A stretch of DNA of 42,659 nucleotides from an uncultured Desulfocapsa sp. (GCA_947311435.1 CAMZKT010000070.1:1-42659); one strand, 5' to 3'. Counted from the first letter of the stretch, positions 15,188-26,098 are shown. The notes: a model not told the origin generated them from the letters alone. Translations and numbers: made by a program.

Positions 15188-15997
15188 TTGGAATTGATTA
15201 AAGCAATTTTTTTGGGTGCGTTGCAAGGTTTGACCGAATTCCTGCCAGTATCCAGTTCCGGGCATCTTGTTCTTGGGTCCGAGCTGCTTAATTTCCAGGA
15301 ACAGGGATTGGCCTTTGATGTCTTTCTCCACCTTGGTACCTTGATTTCTGTATGTATTGTGTTTCGAAAAGAGCTGGCTGCCATGGTTTCGGCTCCTTTT
15401 GCGGTCATTCGTGGAAGCGCAGACGAAGAGCTGAAACGTTATTTTCTCTGGGATATATATGTGGTGGTAGCCACCCTGCCAGCCGTTGGGGCAGGTCTGT
15501 TTTTAAAGGACTCCATTGAAGGAATATTTACTAATATTCTGCTGGTCTACTGCATGCTGTTTGTGACTGGAATAATTATGACGGTCACACCATATATCAA
15601 GGAGCGGAAGGTATCGTTGAACTGCCCGCGAGCACTGTTGATCGGGTGCGCACAGGCCATGGCTATCTTCCCTGGTCTTTCAAGATCCGGTTCAACTATT
15701 TTCACTGGGATGCTGTTGGGGGTTAATCGTGAGACTGTGGCCAGGTTCTCTTTTATAATGTCCATACCTGCTATTCTTGGAGCTGTGGTTTTGCAGTCAA
15801 GTGATTTGCTGCAAAACCCACCTGATTCAGGGAGTTTAGTTGTGATTGTTGCTGGAACAATAGCTTCCGCCATAGCCGGGTATTTTGCTATTGTGCTACT
15901 CTTGAATGTTATTCGTAGAAATAAATTGCAGTATTTTGGGTACTATTGTCTTTTCCTCGCATCTTCAGGCCTTTTGTACACTTTTTTTACTGGTTAA
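15188..15997 (+). CDS. uppP: Undecaprenyl-diphosphatase UppP (BacA)
   Basis: 269 residues from a TTG at 15188. The open frame starts at 15101, but that lies inside the terminator stem-loop; GAGGTGA at 15176-15182, five nt before the TTG, gives the family-typical N-terminus MELIKAIFLGALQGLTEFLP. Signature motifs are intact: the Glu-rich LQGLTEFLPVSSSGHLVLG and, in the second half, FPGLSRSGSTIFTGMLLGVN. About eight membrane helices. It dephosphorylates undecaprenyl pyrophosphate to recycle the lipid carrier for peptidoglycan and gives bacitracin tolerance. The gene is monocistronic; a dispersed repeat follows 43 bp after the stop. Confidence 0.95.
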   Translation: MELIKAIFLGALQGLTEFLPVSSSGHLVLGSELLNFQEQGLAFDVFLHLGTLISVCIVFRKELAAMVSAPFAVIRGSADEELKRYFLWDIYVVVATLPAVGAGLFLKDSIEGIFTNILLVYCMLFVTGIIMTVTPYIKERKVSLNCPRALLIGCAQAMAIFPGLSRSGSTIFTGMLLGVNRETVARFSFIMSIPAILGAVVLQSSDLLQNPPDSGSLVVIVAGTIASAIAGYFAIVLLLNVIRRNKLQYFGYYCLFLASSGLLYTFFTG

Positions 15998-16040
15998 TAA
16001 TCAAAGTGGGACAGGACGCTTTTATACACATTTCCTTAGA

Positions 16041-16168
16041 TGATGACGTCGTAAAAACTATTCACCTGCTTCGTTACTGTATTTTTTGTTTAATCGAGAC
16101 GTGCCCTAGTACTCTGAAATCAAAAAGAAAATACGCGCCTCGCATCTGAAGTTTTTTTACTTACCATC
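16041..16168 (+). repeat. Dispersed intergenic repeat, copy 2 (complete, about 128 bp)
   Basis: Bases 16041-16139 are the exact reverse complement of 1-99. The full unit seems bounded by imperfect inverted termini: GATGACGTCGTAAAAACT at the left and AGTTTTTTTACTTACCATC (16150-16168) at the right. It is noncoding and sits between uppP and the methyltransferase gene, in the intergenic position typical of REP-like elements. Confidence 0.88.
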
Positions 16169-16209
16169 TCTCAATCGACCTTTTTACGAGTTTATTTTAG
16201 ATAGAAAAC

Positions 16210-16902
16210 ATGGACATAAGAACATTACCAGAAGAAGAGCGCCGGATTTATAACAGTCTTCGAGCCAAATACAAATTGACGTTTGATACGTTGAAGGTGC
16301 AGGAAAAAACAATTCGTTTATTGAAAGTAGCGGATATAGAGGAATTTCTTGATGGAAAAGATCCCTTTGCCAATGTGGAGGAGTTTCCATTTTGGGTAAA
16401 ACTTTGGGAGGCGGCCATGGTTCTTTCCTATGTTCTTGCTTCCGTTCCCGATGCCAAAGAGAAAACTCTGCTTGAAATTGGTGCAGGCCTTGGTGCTCCA
16501 GGGATTACAGCGGCTGGATGTGGCTTTTCTGTTACACTTTCCGATTATGAAGACATCATCATGGATTTCCAGAAGGTTAGTGTTGCTGCATCTGGGTTGA
16601 GCAATGTTCGTTGCATTCATCTGGACTGGCTGAATCCTCCCAAAATGGAATCTTTTGATATCCTCACTGCGGCTGAAGTGTTGTTTCGGGAAGAATTTTT
16701 TGACCCGCTCCTCAATGTGTTCCGCCGCTATCTCAAACCTGGTGGCACTATCTATCTTGCCCATGATGCACGAAGGAAATGCCTTCCTCTTTTCATGGAG
16801 CGTGCGAAGGAAGAATACGATATTGCAGGGAGTAAACAGTGTATTAATAAGGATGGGGAGAAAATCACCATTATCGTCAATCGTCTTCGTGCCAAGGGTT
16901 AG
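16210..16902 (+). CDS. SAM-dependent methyltransferase (METTL21/lysine-methyltransferase-like)
   Basis: 230 residues. Motif I is LLEIGAGLGAPGITAAGCG at about residues 91-109, followed by VTLSDYED with the acidic ribose-binding residues, then FDILTAAEVLFREEFFDPLL as the motif IV/post-motif region. The preceding PFWVKLWEAAMVLSYVL (Trp-Lys-Leu-Trp-Glu) is characteristic of the protein-lysine/nicotinamide N-methyltransferase-like group rather than small-molecule enzymes. The target is unknown. It lies 11 bp before sirC and may be co-transcribed with the tetrapyrrole cluster. Confidence 0.82.
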   Translation: MDIRTLPEEERRIYNSLRAKYKLTFDTLKVQEKTIRLLKVADIEEFLDGKDPFANVEEFPFWVKLWEAAMVLSYVLASVPDAKEKTLLEIGAGLGAPGITAAGCGFSVTLSDYEDIIMDFQKVSVAASGLSNVRCIHLDWLNPPKMESFDILTAAEVLFREEFFDPLLNVFRRYLKPGGTIYLAHDARRKCLPLFMERAKEEYDIAGSKQCINKDGEKITIIVNRLRAKG

Positions 16903-16913
16903 CGAGGTTTGTC

Positions 16914-17609
16914 ATGCGGCTGTATCCTGTTAATCTGGACGTTCACGACCAGCTTTGTATTGTTGTCGGAGGGGGTGCTGTGGCAGGAAGAAAGGTAGCA
17001 TCACTTCTTTCCTGTGGCGCGAGGGTTTCTGTTATCAGCCTAGAGGTGACACCGCGTATTGCAAAATGGGCAGGGTCAGGCTTGCTGGACTTAAAACAAC
17101 GGAAGTACAATAAGGGGGACTTGGCTGGTGCTAAACTGGTATTTGCTGCAACCAATAGTCTGGCTATCCAGAAACAAATTATAGCCGAGGCCAAGGGTGC
17201 AGGTATCCTTGTGAATGTCGTAAACATGCCGGAATCATGTGACTTTTATGTTCCTGCCTCATGTCGGCGGGGAAGTTTGTTGATAAGTGTGGCAACTGGT
17301 GGTGGCAGTCCGGCTCTTTCTGCACGTATTCGAAAAGAACTTGAAGAATCCTATGGGCCTGAATATGAAGTGCTTGTTGCCTTAATGGGAGCTGTTCGAA
17401 AACAAATTGTTGGGGCAGAAAGAGATACCGTCAGAAACAAGCAGCTCTTCGATCAGCTTCTGGACAGCGATATTCTACATTTCATTAAACAGAAGCAGTG
17501 GAGTGAACTGAAAAAATTGTTGCAGCAAATTTTGCCATCTGAAATTGATGTCAAAAGTTTGCTGAATACGCTGCGAAAGGCTTTCAATGAAGAGGTTCTG
17601 TCATGTTAA
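16914..17609 (+). CDS. sirC: Precorrin-2 dehydrogenase / sirohydrochlorin ferrochelatase-type (SirC/Met8-like)
   Basis: 231 residues. The NAD-binding Rossmann fold starts at the N-terminus (MRLYPVNLDVHDQLCIVVGGGAVAGRKVASLL) and is followed by VNVVNMPESCDFYVPASCRRGSLLISVATGGGSPALSARIR, the hallmark of the CysG-N/Met8 family. The C-terminal region (about 150-231) is the helical dimerisation part. It oxidises precorrin-2 to sirohydrochlorin and may insert iron. Sirohaem is the cofactor of dissimilatory sulfite reductase, which fits a sulfate reducer. The end overlaps the ccsA start by 7 bp; the block continues to hemA. Confidence 0.92.
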   Translation: MRLYPVNLDVHDQLCIVVGGGAVAGRKVASLLSCGARVSVISLEVTPRIAKWAGSGLLDLKQRKYNKGDLAGAKLVFAATNSLAIQKQIIAEAKGAGILVNVVNMPESCDFYVPASCRRGSLLISVATGGGSPALSARIRKELEESYGPEYEVLVALMGAVRKQIVGAERDTVRNKQLFDQLLDSDILHFIKQKQWSELKKLLQQILPSEIDVKSLLNTLRKAFNEEVLSC

Positions 17610-18433
17610 GTGAAGTCAACAGATTGTTATTTGATGCGGTGTTATTTAGTTCTGTTGTAGCCTGTGTTGTTTATCTGCTATTCTTTTTTAGTCAGAAAGA
17701 GGAAATTCGTAAAATAGCCAGAATGATACTTGTCATGTCCGGCTTGTTACAGACGCTCTATATTTTTTCACGGTACATGATTGCAGGGCACACTCCCATA
17801 ACATCACAACATGAGGCTGTTGTTTTTTTTGCCTGGTCTGTGACTTGGGCGTATCTATCTTTTCACTGGCGGTATTCGGTGAAGAATTTTGGGACTTTCG
17901 TCTCGGTTTTTTTACTTGTTATGATGTGCATAGCCGCATCTGTCTCCCGGGATTTTCATCCCCTTCCTCCAGCCTTGCAGTCCATCTGGTTGCCAATTCA
18001 TGCAGGAGTAGCGGTGTTGGCCTATGGCTTTCTAGCCTTGGCTTTTTGTGGTGCCCTGATGTATCTTCTACAGGAATGGGAACTTAAATCTAAGAGATTG
18101 GGCTTCTTTTTTAGTCGGCTACCATCTCTTGGTGCACTGGATCAGTTGAATAATCATTGCCTGGCTGCTGGATTTGCCTTTCTTACGCTTGGTATTATCA
18201 CAGGTTCAATTTGGGCTCGGCAGGCCTGGGGTACCTATTGGCACTGGGATCCCAAGGAAACATGGTCGCTTATTACCTGGTTCCTCTATGCAGCACAGAT
18301 TCATCAGCGTTTCACCCTGGGGTGGCGAGGGAAGAGAGCGGCACTTATGTCCATAGTGGGATTCTGCTCTGTCCTTTTTACCATGTGGGGAGTCACGTAT
18401 GTGCTTGGGGGGATACATAGTTATGCCCAATGA
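17603..18433 (+). CDS. ccsA: Cytochrome c biogenesis protein, CcsA/ResC/HemX type
   Basis: 276 residues with about eight membrane helices. The haem-handling WWD motif WGTYWHWDPKETWSLITWF is complete, and flanking histidines lie in helices on either side (HTPITSQHEAVVFF, and LPIHAGVAVLAYG). CcsA-type proteins carry or export haem for attachment to apocytochromes by CcsB/ResB; the shorter, hemA-linked version has also been called HemX. The start overlaps sirC and the stop overlaps hemA by 11 bp, so all three are translationally coupled. No ResB partner occurs in the window. Confidence 0.9.
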   Translation: MLSEVNRLLFDAVLFSSVVACVVYLLFFFSQKEEIRKIARMILVMSGLLQTLYIFSRYMIAGHTPITSQHEAVVFFAWSVTWAYLSFHWRYSVKNFGTFVSVFLLVMMCIAASVSRDFHPLPPALQSIWLPIHAGVAVLAYGFLALAFCGALMYLLQEWELKSKRLGFFFSRLPSLGALDQLNNHCLAAGFAFLTLGIITGSIWARQAWGTYWHWDPKETWSLITWFLYAAQIHQRFTLGWRGKRAALMSIVGFCSVLFTMWGVTYVLGGIHSYAQ

Positions 18434-19697
18434 GACACTTCTACTTCTTGGAGTTAATCATAAGAATACTCCATTGGAGGTACGTGAAAAACTGGCTCTG
18501 AACAGTGGCTACGAAGCCCCCTTGCAGGCTCTGGGGAAAATTGACGGATTACGGGAGTTTTATCTTCTTTCTACCTGTAATCGTGTTGAAATTCTTGTCT
18601 TGGCCGCTGATGGAGAAGATGTTGAAAAAACACTTGCAAGCTTTTTGTTTGCGGATTCCCTCCCACCGGAACAGTACGAACAGTTTTTATATTGTTATCG
18701 GAATGAGCAGGCTGTTCATCATCTGTTCATGGTGGCAACCAGTCTTGATTCCATGGTTGTTGGTGAATCGCAGATTCTCGGGCAGTTGAAAGAAGCATAT
18801 CGCTGGGCATCTGCTGAGAAATCAACTGGGCCCATCCTGAATAAACTTTTGCATAAATCCTTCTCCGTTGCCAAACGGGTACGCAGTGAGACCCGTATTG
18901 GCTCGTCTGCTGTATCCATAAGCTATGCCGCCATTGAACTTGCAAAAAAAATATTTGGATCTCTTGAGAATAAACGGGTATTGCTTATCGGAGCCGGAGA
19001 AATGGCAGAACTTGCCGCAGAGCATTTGGTCGGCAATGGTGCAAAAAATGTTGTGGTTGCCAATAGAACTCTCGAGCGGGCTCTTGATCTGGCTAAGCGT
19101 TATAATGGAAGGGCAGTAGGCTTAGATGAGATTTTAGAGCAGCTGGAACATGTTGATATTATAATAAGTTCAACCGGATCTCCTGGAATTGTCCTACATA
19201 AGAAGGAAGTGAAGCCTCTTATGCGGAATCGTCGCAACAAACCGTTATTCTTTATTGATATTGCGGTTCCAAGAGATTTGGAGCCTGCCTTGAACGACCT
19301 TGAAAACGTCTATCTCTACGATATTGACGATCTCAGCAATGTGGTGGAGTTGAATAGGGAGGAGCGTGAAAAAGAGGCCATTAAGGCGTGCAGAATTGTG
19401 GATGAAGAGGCTCTGAAATTTAAAGACTGGCTTGAAGGTCTTTTTATCACACCAACCATTGCAGCTCTTCGTGCCAAGGGAGATAAAATCAGGCAAATGG
19501 AGCTTGAACGTACACTGCCGAGATTGAAGAATGTGACTGGCAAGGAGCGGGAAAGTATAGAAAAAATGGCGTCTGCCATAGTCTCAAAACTTCTTCACGA
19601 TCCGGTTCTTTTTCTCAAAAGAGAAAGTTGCAAGGATCAGTCGGAGATGAAAGTCTCTCTCTTTCGTTCGGTTTTTGATCTGGAGGAAAAGCAGTGA
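18423..19697 (+). CDS. hemA: Glutamyl-tRNA reductase
   Basis: 424 residues from the ATG at 18423 (an ATG at 18399 would lie deeper in ccsA). The catalytic-domain motif LLSTCNRVEIL holds the nucleophilic Cys; SLDSMVVGESQILGQLKEAY and VLLIGAGEMAELAAEHL (NADPH site) are intact, and the C-terminal dimerisation helices are present. It makes glutamate-1-semialdehyde, the first committed step of C5-pathway tetrapyrrole synthesis. Third gene of the sirC-ccsA-hemA block, which supplies sirohaem and haem. The stop overlaps the GTG start of the following unknown gene by 4 bp. Confidence 0.97.
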   Translation: MPNETLLLLGVNHKNTPLEVREKLALNSGYEAPLQALGKIDGLREFYLLSTCNRVEILVLAADGEDVEKTLASFLFADSLPPEQYEQFLYCYRNEQAVHHLFMVATSLDSMVVGESQILGQLKEAYRWASAEKSTGPILNKLLHKSFSVAKRVRSETRIGSSAVSISYAAIELAKKIFGSLENKRVLLIGAGEMAELAAEHLVGNGAKNVVVANRTLERALDLAKRYNGRAVGLDEILEQLEHVDIIISSTGSPGIVLHKKEVKPLMRNRRNKPLFFIDIAVPRDLEPALNDLENVYLYDIDDLSNVVELNREEREKEAIKACRIVDEEALKFKDWLEGLFITPTIAALRAKGDKIRQMELERTLPRLKNVTGKERESIEKMASAIVSKLLHDPVLFLKRESCKDQSEMKVSLFRSVFDLEEKQ

Positions 19698-20215
19698 CGG
19701 AGGAAGAACGAAGGGCTCTTCTTGCGGATGAATGGCTTATTATCCGTGATTCTGGAGAAATCCCCGAGATTACATTTCATTCATCCCTGTATTTTTTAAC
19801 TGAAGAAAAAGATGGCCCTTGTCTGGTTCTTGCTGATGAAGAGATTAGAAATCTGCAAAATGCAGCTATCCAACGCTATAATGAAATAATTCTTCGTGAT
19901 ATTACACTGGAAAATTATCACAAAACGATCTATCGCGGTGTGCGTAGAAGCCTATACAACTGGTACCGGTATCAGGCTTTTTTGTTAAGACAATCCGTGG
20001 TTGATGCTGCCTTTTTAGAAACAGGGAGAAAAGCGTTGTTACATTTTCTTGAACAGGGCGTAGCCTCCGCCGGGCAGGAGTTACCTGAGAAATTTATTAA
20101 TTGCAGTCTAGAAGAACTGCTGGAACTGGCCGGGGCTTTTGGAGTATCTCCTGGGAGACTGCCTGCCAATATTGCACAGTTTTGTGTGCAGAACCCTCAA
20201 GACACAGAGCCTTAA
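19694..20215 (+). CDS. Conserved-looking protein of unknown function after hemA
   Basis: 173 residues, GTG start overlapping the hemA stop (GTGA) with TGGAGG about 8 nt upstream. No signal peptide, membrane helix, cysteine cluster or nucleotide motif. The middle is strongly helical and aromatic/basic (NYHKTIYRGVRRSLYNWYRY), followed by acidic amphipathic helices, suggesting a protein- or RNA-binding helical bundle. Tight coupling to hemA implies a link to tetrapyrrole synthesis or its control. I do not recognise the family. Confidence 0.7.
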   Translation: MTEEERRALLADEWLIIRDSGEIPEITFHSSLYFLTEEKDGPCLVLADEEIRNLQNAAIQRYNEIILRDITLENYHKTIYRGVRRSLYNWYRYQAFLLRQSVVDAAFLETGRKALLHFLEQGVASAGQELPEKFINCSLEELLELAGAFGVSPGRLPANIAQFCVQNPQDTEP

Positions 20216-20225
20216 AGGAGAAAAT

Positions 20226-20414
20226 ATGCCTTATGTAAATATTCGAGTTGCCGGAAAACTCTCTCAAGATCAAAAAAAAAATATCTGCAAGGGTGTGACG
20301 GATGTTATTTCCAAAGAAGCAGGGAAACCGCCCGAGGCAATTTTGATTTTTATTGATGAAGTTGAACATGAGAATATCGCCAAGGGTGGTGTATTGTTGA
20401 CTCCTCCCAAATAG
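20226..20414 (+). CDS. 4-oxalocrotonate tautomerase-family enzyme
   Basis: 62 residues from the ATG at 20226, with AAAGGAG 5 nt upstream; the longer frame from 20139 would extend into the previous gene. After Met removal Pro1 is the catalytic base (PYVNIRVAGKLSQDQKKNIC), and the usual conserved helix/strand pattern follows. The substrate cannot be told from sequence. It lies 10 bp after the unknown gene and 3 bp before ligA, so all three probably form one transcript. Confidence 0.93.
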   Translation: MPYVNIRVAGKLSQDQKKNICKGVTDVISKEAGKPPEAILIFIDEVEHENIAKGGVLLTPPK

Positions 20415-22412
<1,998 letters not shown>

Positions 22413-22758
22413 TTGCGCACCATCTGTATATTTAGTTGTTGGTGAGAATTTAGCTGAGAGCTAAAGAATCCACTTTTATTTCGAATCTTTGGATGATCTG
22501 GTCAAATAATAGTGGGCATTTTATTGAGCGACTTTTTGAAAAACTACGACTACCTTGAATTCCATGAGGGTTAAATATCTCGGATAAGACTATTGTCTTT
22601 AGCTGTTGCAAAACATTTTAAGATACTTGATGATGTTTCCTTTTGCTTGCGTGCGCGTGGTTCGGCTGGAAAAAGATCCTCTTAATCATTGTCTCCTAAG
22701 GTTCGTAAGCAGATTGAGAAACGGATACATAATACTCTACAAACAATAAGGGCTTTGT
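22413..22758. other. Intergenic gap without recognisable gene
   Basis: 346 bp between ligA and the next gene. It contains a short TTAGCT/AGCTAA hairpin at about 22448-22462 with no T-tract. I see no repeat, RNA gene or good promoter pair; the promoter of the 22759 gene probably lies in its right half. Confidence 0.4.
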
Positions 22759-23493
22759 ATGGATGAGTCGATGGTTGATGCAGGAGCAGGGCAGGAAGAG
22801 GAACGAAAATTTGGGTGTTTGCAAGTGTTTGCAATTGTTTTGTTGACTGTACTTGTGACAGCAGGTGTTACCCTTTGGATTGCTAGAATCTATATTTTCC
22901 CGTCACAGTTTGAGCCTGTTGTACTGACTGCCCAGGAAGAACAACAATTATCCGTAAAGCTCAACAGCGTTGGCATCTTGCAGAAAACCGAGTTAGCCAG
23001 GAAAAGATCTGTCGAAAAAGAGGCGCGCGTTGAGGTGGAGAAGAAAGAGGACGGTCTTGACCAGAATCTTGAGCCTGAAGCGTACACTGAAGAAGGTGCC
23101 AGCCGGGATATTATATTCACAGAGCGTGAATTAAATGCAATGATCGCAAGAAATACCGATTTGGCCACAAAGGTTGCTGTTGATTTGGGCAATGAGCTTA
23201 TAAGTGCCAGGCTGAGGATTCCTGTGGATCAGGATTTCCCCATATTTGGCGGCAAGACGTTACGGGCAGCTGCCGGTTTGGAGCTTGCGTACAGGGAAGG
23301 ACAGCCGGTGGTGGTTTTGAGAGGGGTTAAACTCATGGGTGTTCCTATCCCCAATGCCTGGCTTGGTGGCTTGAAAAATATTGATCTTGTTCGAGAGTTC
23401 GGGGGAGATACAGGCTTCTGGAAGACTTTTTCTGATGGTGTCGAATCCATTGAAGCGCAGGAAGGTCAGTTAAAGATTTCGCTCAAGGAGTAA
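22759..23493 (+). CDS. Membrane-anchored protein of unknown function
   Basis: 244 residues. A short acidic N-terminus precedes one membrane helix (about 21-45). A charged linker (about 70-112, Glu/Lys-rich) leads to a periplasmic domain (about 113-244) with FTERELNAMIARN, then long amphipathic strands and GVPIPNAWLGGLKNIDL. The strand pattern recalls lipid-binding DUF2140/DUF2993-type barrels, but I cannot assign it. It converges with the PilZ gene 12 bp away and is not in an operon. Confidence 0.65.
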   Translation: MDESMVDAGAGQEEERKFGCLQVFAIVLLTVLVTAGVTLWIARIYIFPSQFEPVVLTAQEEQQLSVKLNSVGILQKTELARKRSVEKEARVEVEKKEDGLDQNLEPEAYTEEGASRDIIFTERELNAMIARNTDLATKVAVDLGNELISARLRIPVDQDFPIFGGKTLRAAAGLELAYREGQPVVVLRGVKLMGVPIPNAWLGGLKNIDLVREFGGDTGFWKTFSDGVESIEAQEGQLKISLKE

Positions 23494-23505
23494 GAACAGT
23501 GAGGA

Positions 23506-23865
23506 CTACGCCTCTTCCCGTAGCAGTTGCTCCAGACATTCTTCAAAATTGAGCCCTTGAAGCCCGGTGAATTCAAAAAACTCCAAGCCCATTCCTCTTG
23601 GTTTGCGAAAGCGTTGTGTCCATCGTACAATGGCCTGAGCTTCGATGGTAATTTCCTTTCCCGCCTGGTCAACATATTTAAACTTGAGTGAAATAACACT
23701 GCCCTTCGGCATCAGGTGTTCAGTCGTAAGAAACATACCACTGAGCCCACAATCCTCTGCGATGCCTTGGAAATATTCTTGTGTCTCTTTGTCAACCTGC
23801 TGCTTGTTGAACCTGACACGAACATTAGTCGCGACACGTTTGAACTTGCGTTTTTCTTCGAACAT
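23506..23865 (-). CDS. PilZ-domain protein (probable c-di-GMP receptor)
   Basis: 119 residues from the ATG at 23865, preceded by GGAGAG at 4 nt; a TTG at 23877 would add four residues but has no better signal. The N-terminal RKFKR supplies the RxxxR arginines; GLSGMFL is the second PilZ motif (D/N-x-S-x-x-G), here DCGLSGMFL, and GMGLEFFEF closes the barrel. PilZ proteins bind cyclic di-GMP and relay it to a partner. The stand-alone form and distance from motility or polysaccharide genes leave the target unknown. AsmA-like gene lies just upstream on the same strand (20 bp). Confidence 0.9.
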   Translation of the reverse strand: MFEEKRKFKRVATNVRVRFNKQQVDKETQEYFQGIAEDCGLSGMFLTTEHLMPKGSVISLKFKYVDQAGKEITIEAQAIVRWTQRFRKPRGMGLEFFEFTGLQGLNFEECLEQLLREEA

Positions 23866-23885
23866 CAATCTCTCCAAGTAGTTTT

Positions 23886-26051
23886 TTAGTTCCCAAAGAG
23901 CCCTTTCAAGCCTTTGTTGATTAAAGAGTTTATGTCGTCACTTTTCGACTTCTCTTCTCTTTCTTTACCGTCGCCAAAATGTTTGTCCAGGGTATCGAAT
24001 AAAAGCTCTTTTGCCTTGGTTTTGACCATTTCCTCAATGGCGGCAGATTGTTGAAGCTCTGTAAAATTGCCTTTGATTCTATAGGGAATGGGAGTGTTTC
24101 CCATATCAACAAGCCCAGTATTTTTCTCACGTTCGATGCGATCGATCAGGTTGATAGTAAGCAGGTAGTCAATGTGTTCCTTTGTAAAATCAACTTTACC
24201 TTTTCCCGTGACCTTCATTAAATCAGACGCGGCTTGGAGATCGTTATTTATAAAGACACCATTTGTTAATATGCCGCTGGCTGTTAATGTTGCAAACCCG
24301 GTTGGTTGTGATGTGGCATTACTGGTGATGGCTTCCTTGCTGATCAGGGATTTGGCCAGACGAATAGTCTGGAGAATCTGGAGTTTGGCAATTTTCCCAT
24401 CAGAAAGTGAGAGCTTTAGCTTTCCATTCGCATTTCTGGTCAGTGCTGCTTTGTCAATTCCCCTGGTGACAACGTCTACATTGATATCTGCCCTACCACT
24501 GAATTCTTCCTTGCCAAGCATATCGACAAACAGTGGGCCAAGTTGTACGCCCTGTAGTCGTTTATTCAACCTCATCTGAGGAATATCCGGGCGGGCATCG
24601 ATTTGTCCGGTTATTGTAAGGTTCCCATCATACAACTGCGCCGAGAAAGGTCGTAAATTGATTAGGCCATCCTTTCCATCGGCCTTTACATTAATGTCTG
24701 TAAGAGTGAGTTTGGCAGCCTTAAGAGTGTCAATCTTAATATCAGTATTGAAGGTGAGTCCACGCAGCAACTGTACCGGGACTGCGATCTGTTGTTTTCC
24801 TGGGTTTTTCTGTGGTACTTCTTGTCTGGTGGAGGAGGAGATGGAGTTCTTTTCAATTGCATACCGATCTAAATCGAATCGGTCGATATGAAGGTTCAAT
24901 GCATAGGAAGGCTGTTGAAGGTTCGCTACAGAGGCCTCGGCAGTAATTTTTGTGTCATCAAGTTGGATGAAAAGCTTTTTGACCTCAAGTTGATCGTTAT
25001 TTAGACTGAAGTTAAGAGAAACAGAGAGTCGATCCAGTACGTTCTGACTGGTGAATTTAGGTAGAGCGATTCCCAGTTGTGCAAGATGCTTTTGGGGAGA
25101 ATATTCGGCGATTGCAAGTCTGCCTTGAACTGCAGGAGATTTGAAATTGGCCATGGATAGCGTAGTCTCAGCTTTCAGGTCACCTTGTTGGACGACAAGT
25201 TTATGGATGCTTACTTTTTCATCAGGGATACTGATTTCGGCATCTGCCATTAGGCTGATTTCGAGTTTGGACGCCGGGAACATTTCTCCCTGGAAGAGGC
25301 CGTTCAGGGAAAGACCAGCAATGTTGAAGTGCTGTTTGGAGAGGTCGATGGTCAAATCGCATGTGGTTTTAATGGTTGCGGCTAATGATTGCTTATTGTC
25401 ATCCAACCTAAAATCGAAATCAGCTTTCACAGGAAAAGGAGAATCTTCTTGTAGGTGGCCAATACTCAAATTGAAGTTGTGTAAAGCGATACTTCGTTTT
25501 GCCTGTTGGTCGAGATATTGGACATTAATATCTTTTATGGAGATTCCACCAATATCCATCTCTGGAAGATCACTTTTGGGAGACGTATCGGGATTTTTCC
25601 CCGAGGATGGAGGAGATGTGTCGTTGTTTTTCGCTTTATCCCCAGTCAGGTCTCCCCAGTTTGTTTTTCCTTCACTGTTACGAATGAGGTTGAGTTGGAC
25701 CCCTCTGAGGGCAATAGTGTTAACCTGGAGCCGTCGTTCCTTTATTAATGGCCAGATAGCGAGTTTGATTTCGGCAAGTTCGCTTGATAGAAAAGAGGTG
25801 TCGGGAAATGCATCACTGGAGGCCAGTTGAATTTTGCCAAGTGAAAAAGATACGTCCAGTTTTGGTGAAACCTGCAGTTTGATGTCACCGGGAATGGAAA
25901 GCACCCTTCCGGTTTGTTTATGAACGACTTTACTTATCTGGTCTTTATAATCATTGGGGTCAATAATAAAGGGGAGGCTGACAATAACGACGCCAAAAAG
26001 GATACCTGCACCAGCGATGCAGATTAACAGCCATTTAATTGTTTTGTTCAT
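23886..26051 (-). CDS. AsmA-family inner-membrane/periplasmic protein
   Basis: 721 residues from the ATG at 26051, which has AAAAGGAGG 5 nt upstream; an ATG at 26165 in the same frame lacks this. One N-terminal membrane helix (IKWLLICIAGAGILFGVVIV) is followed by PFIIDPNDYKDQISKVVHKQTG, the AsmA N-terminal signature, and a long periplasmic beta-groove region. The C-terminal AsmA domain includes GRADINVDVVTRGID and NANGKLKLSLSDGKI. AsmA-like proteins are bridge-like lipid carriers between inner and outer membranes. Probably co-transcribed with the PilZ gene downstream. Confidence 0.92.
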   Translation of the reverse strand: MNKTIKWLLICIAGAGILFGVVIVSLPFIIDPNDYKDQISKVVHKQTGRVLSIPGDIKLQVSPKLDVSFSLGKIQLASSDAFPDTSFLSSELAEIKLAIWPLIKERRLQVNTIALRGVQLNLIRNSEGKTNWGDLTGDKAKNNDTSPPSSGKNPDTSPKSDLPEMDIGGISIKDINVQYLDQQAKRSIALHNFNLSIGHLQEDSPFPVKADFDFRLDDNKQSLAATIKTTCDLTIDLSKQHFNIAGLSLNGLFQGEMFPASKLEISLMADAEISIPDEKVSIHKLVVQQGDLKAETTLSMANFKSPAVQGRLAIAEYSPQKHLAQLGIALPKFTSQNVLDRLSVSLNFSLNNDQLEVKKLFIQLDDTKITAEASVANLQQPSYALNLHIDRFDLDRYAIEKNSISSSTRQEVPQKNPGKQQIAVPVQLLRGLTFNTDIKIDTLKAAKLTLTDINVKADGKDGLINLRPFSAQLYDGNLTITGQIDARPDIPQMRLNKRLQGVQLGPLFVDMLGKEEFSGRADINVDVVTRGIDKAALTRNANGKLKLSLSDGKIAKLQILQTIRLAKSLISKEAITSNATSQPTGFATLTASGILTNGVFINNDLQAASDLMKVTGKGKVDFTKEHIDYLLTINLIDRIEREKNTGLVDMGNTPIPYRIKGNFTELQQSAAIEEMVKTKAKELLFDTLDKHFGDGKEREEKSKSDDINSLINKGLKGLFGN

Positions 26052-26098
26052 CACGCCTCCTTTTGAGGAAGAATACAACCCACGTACGTTCTGCGTAC

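Noticed and set aside
25141-25830. 229-codon plus-strand open frame
   Set aside because: Antisense shadow of the AsmA-family gene; no ribosome site and no family-like pattern.
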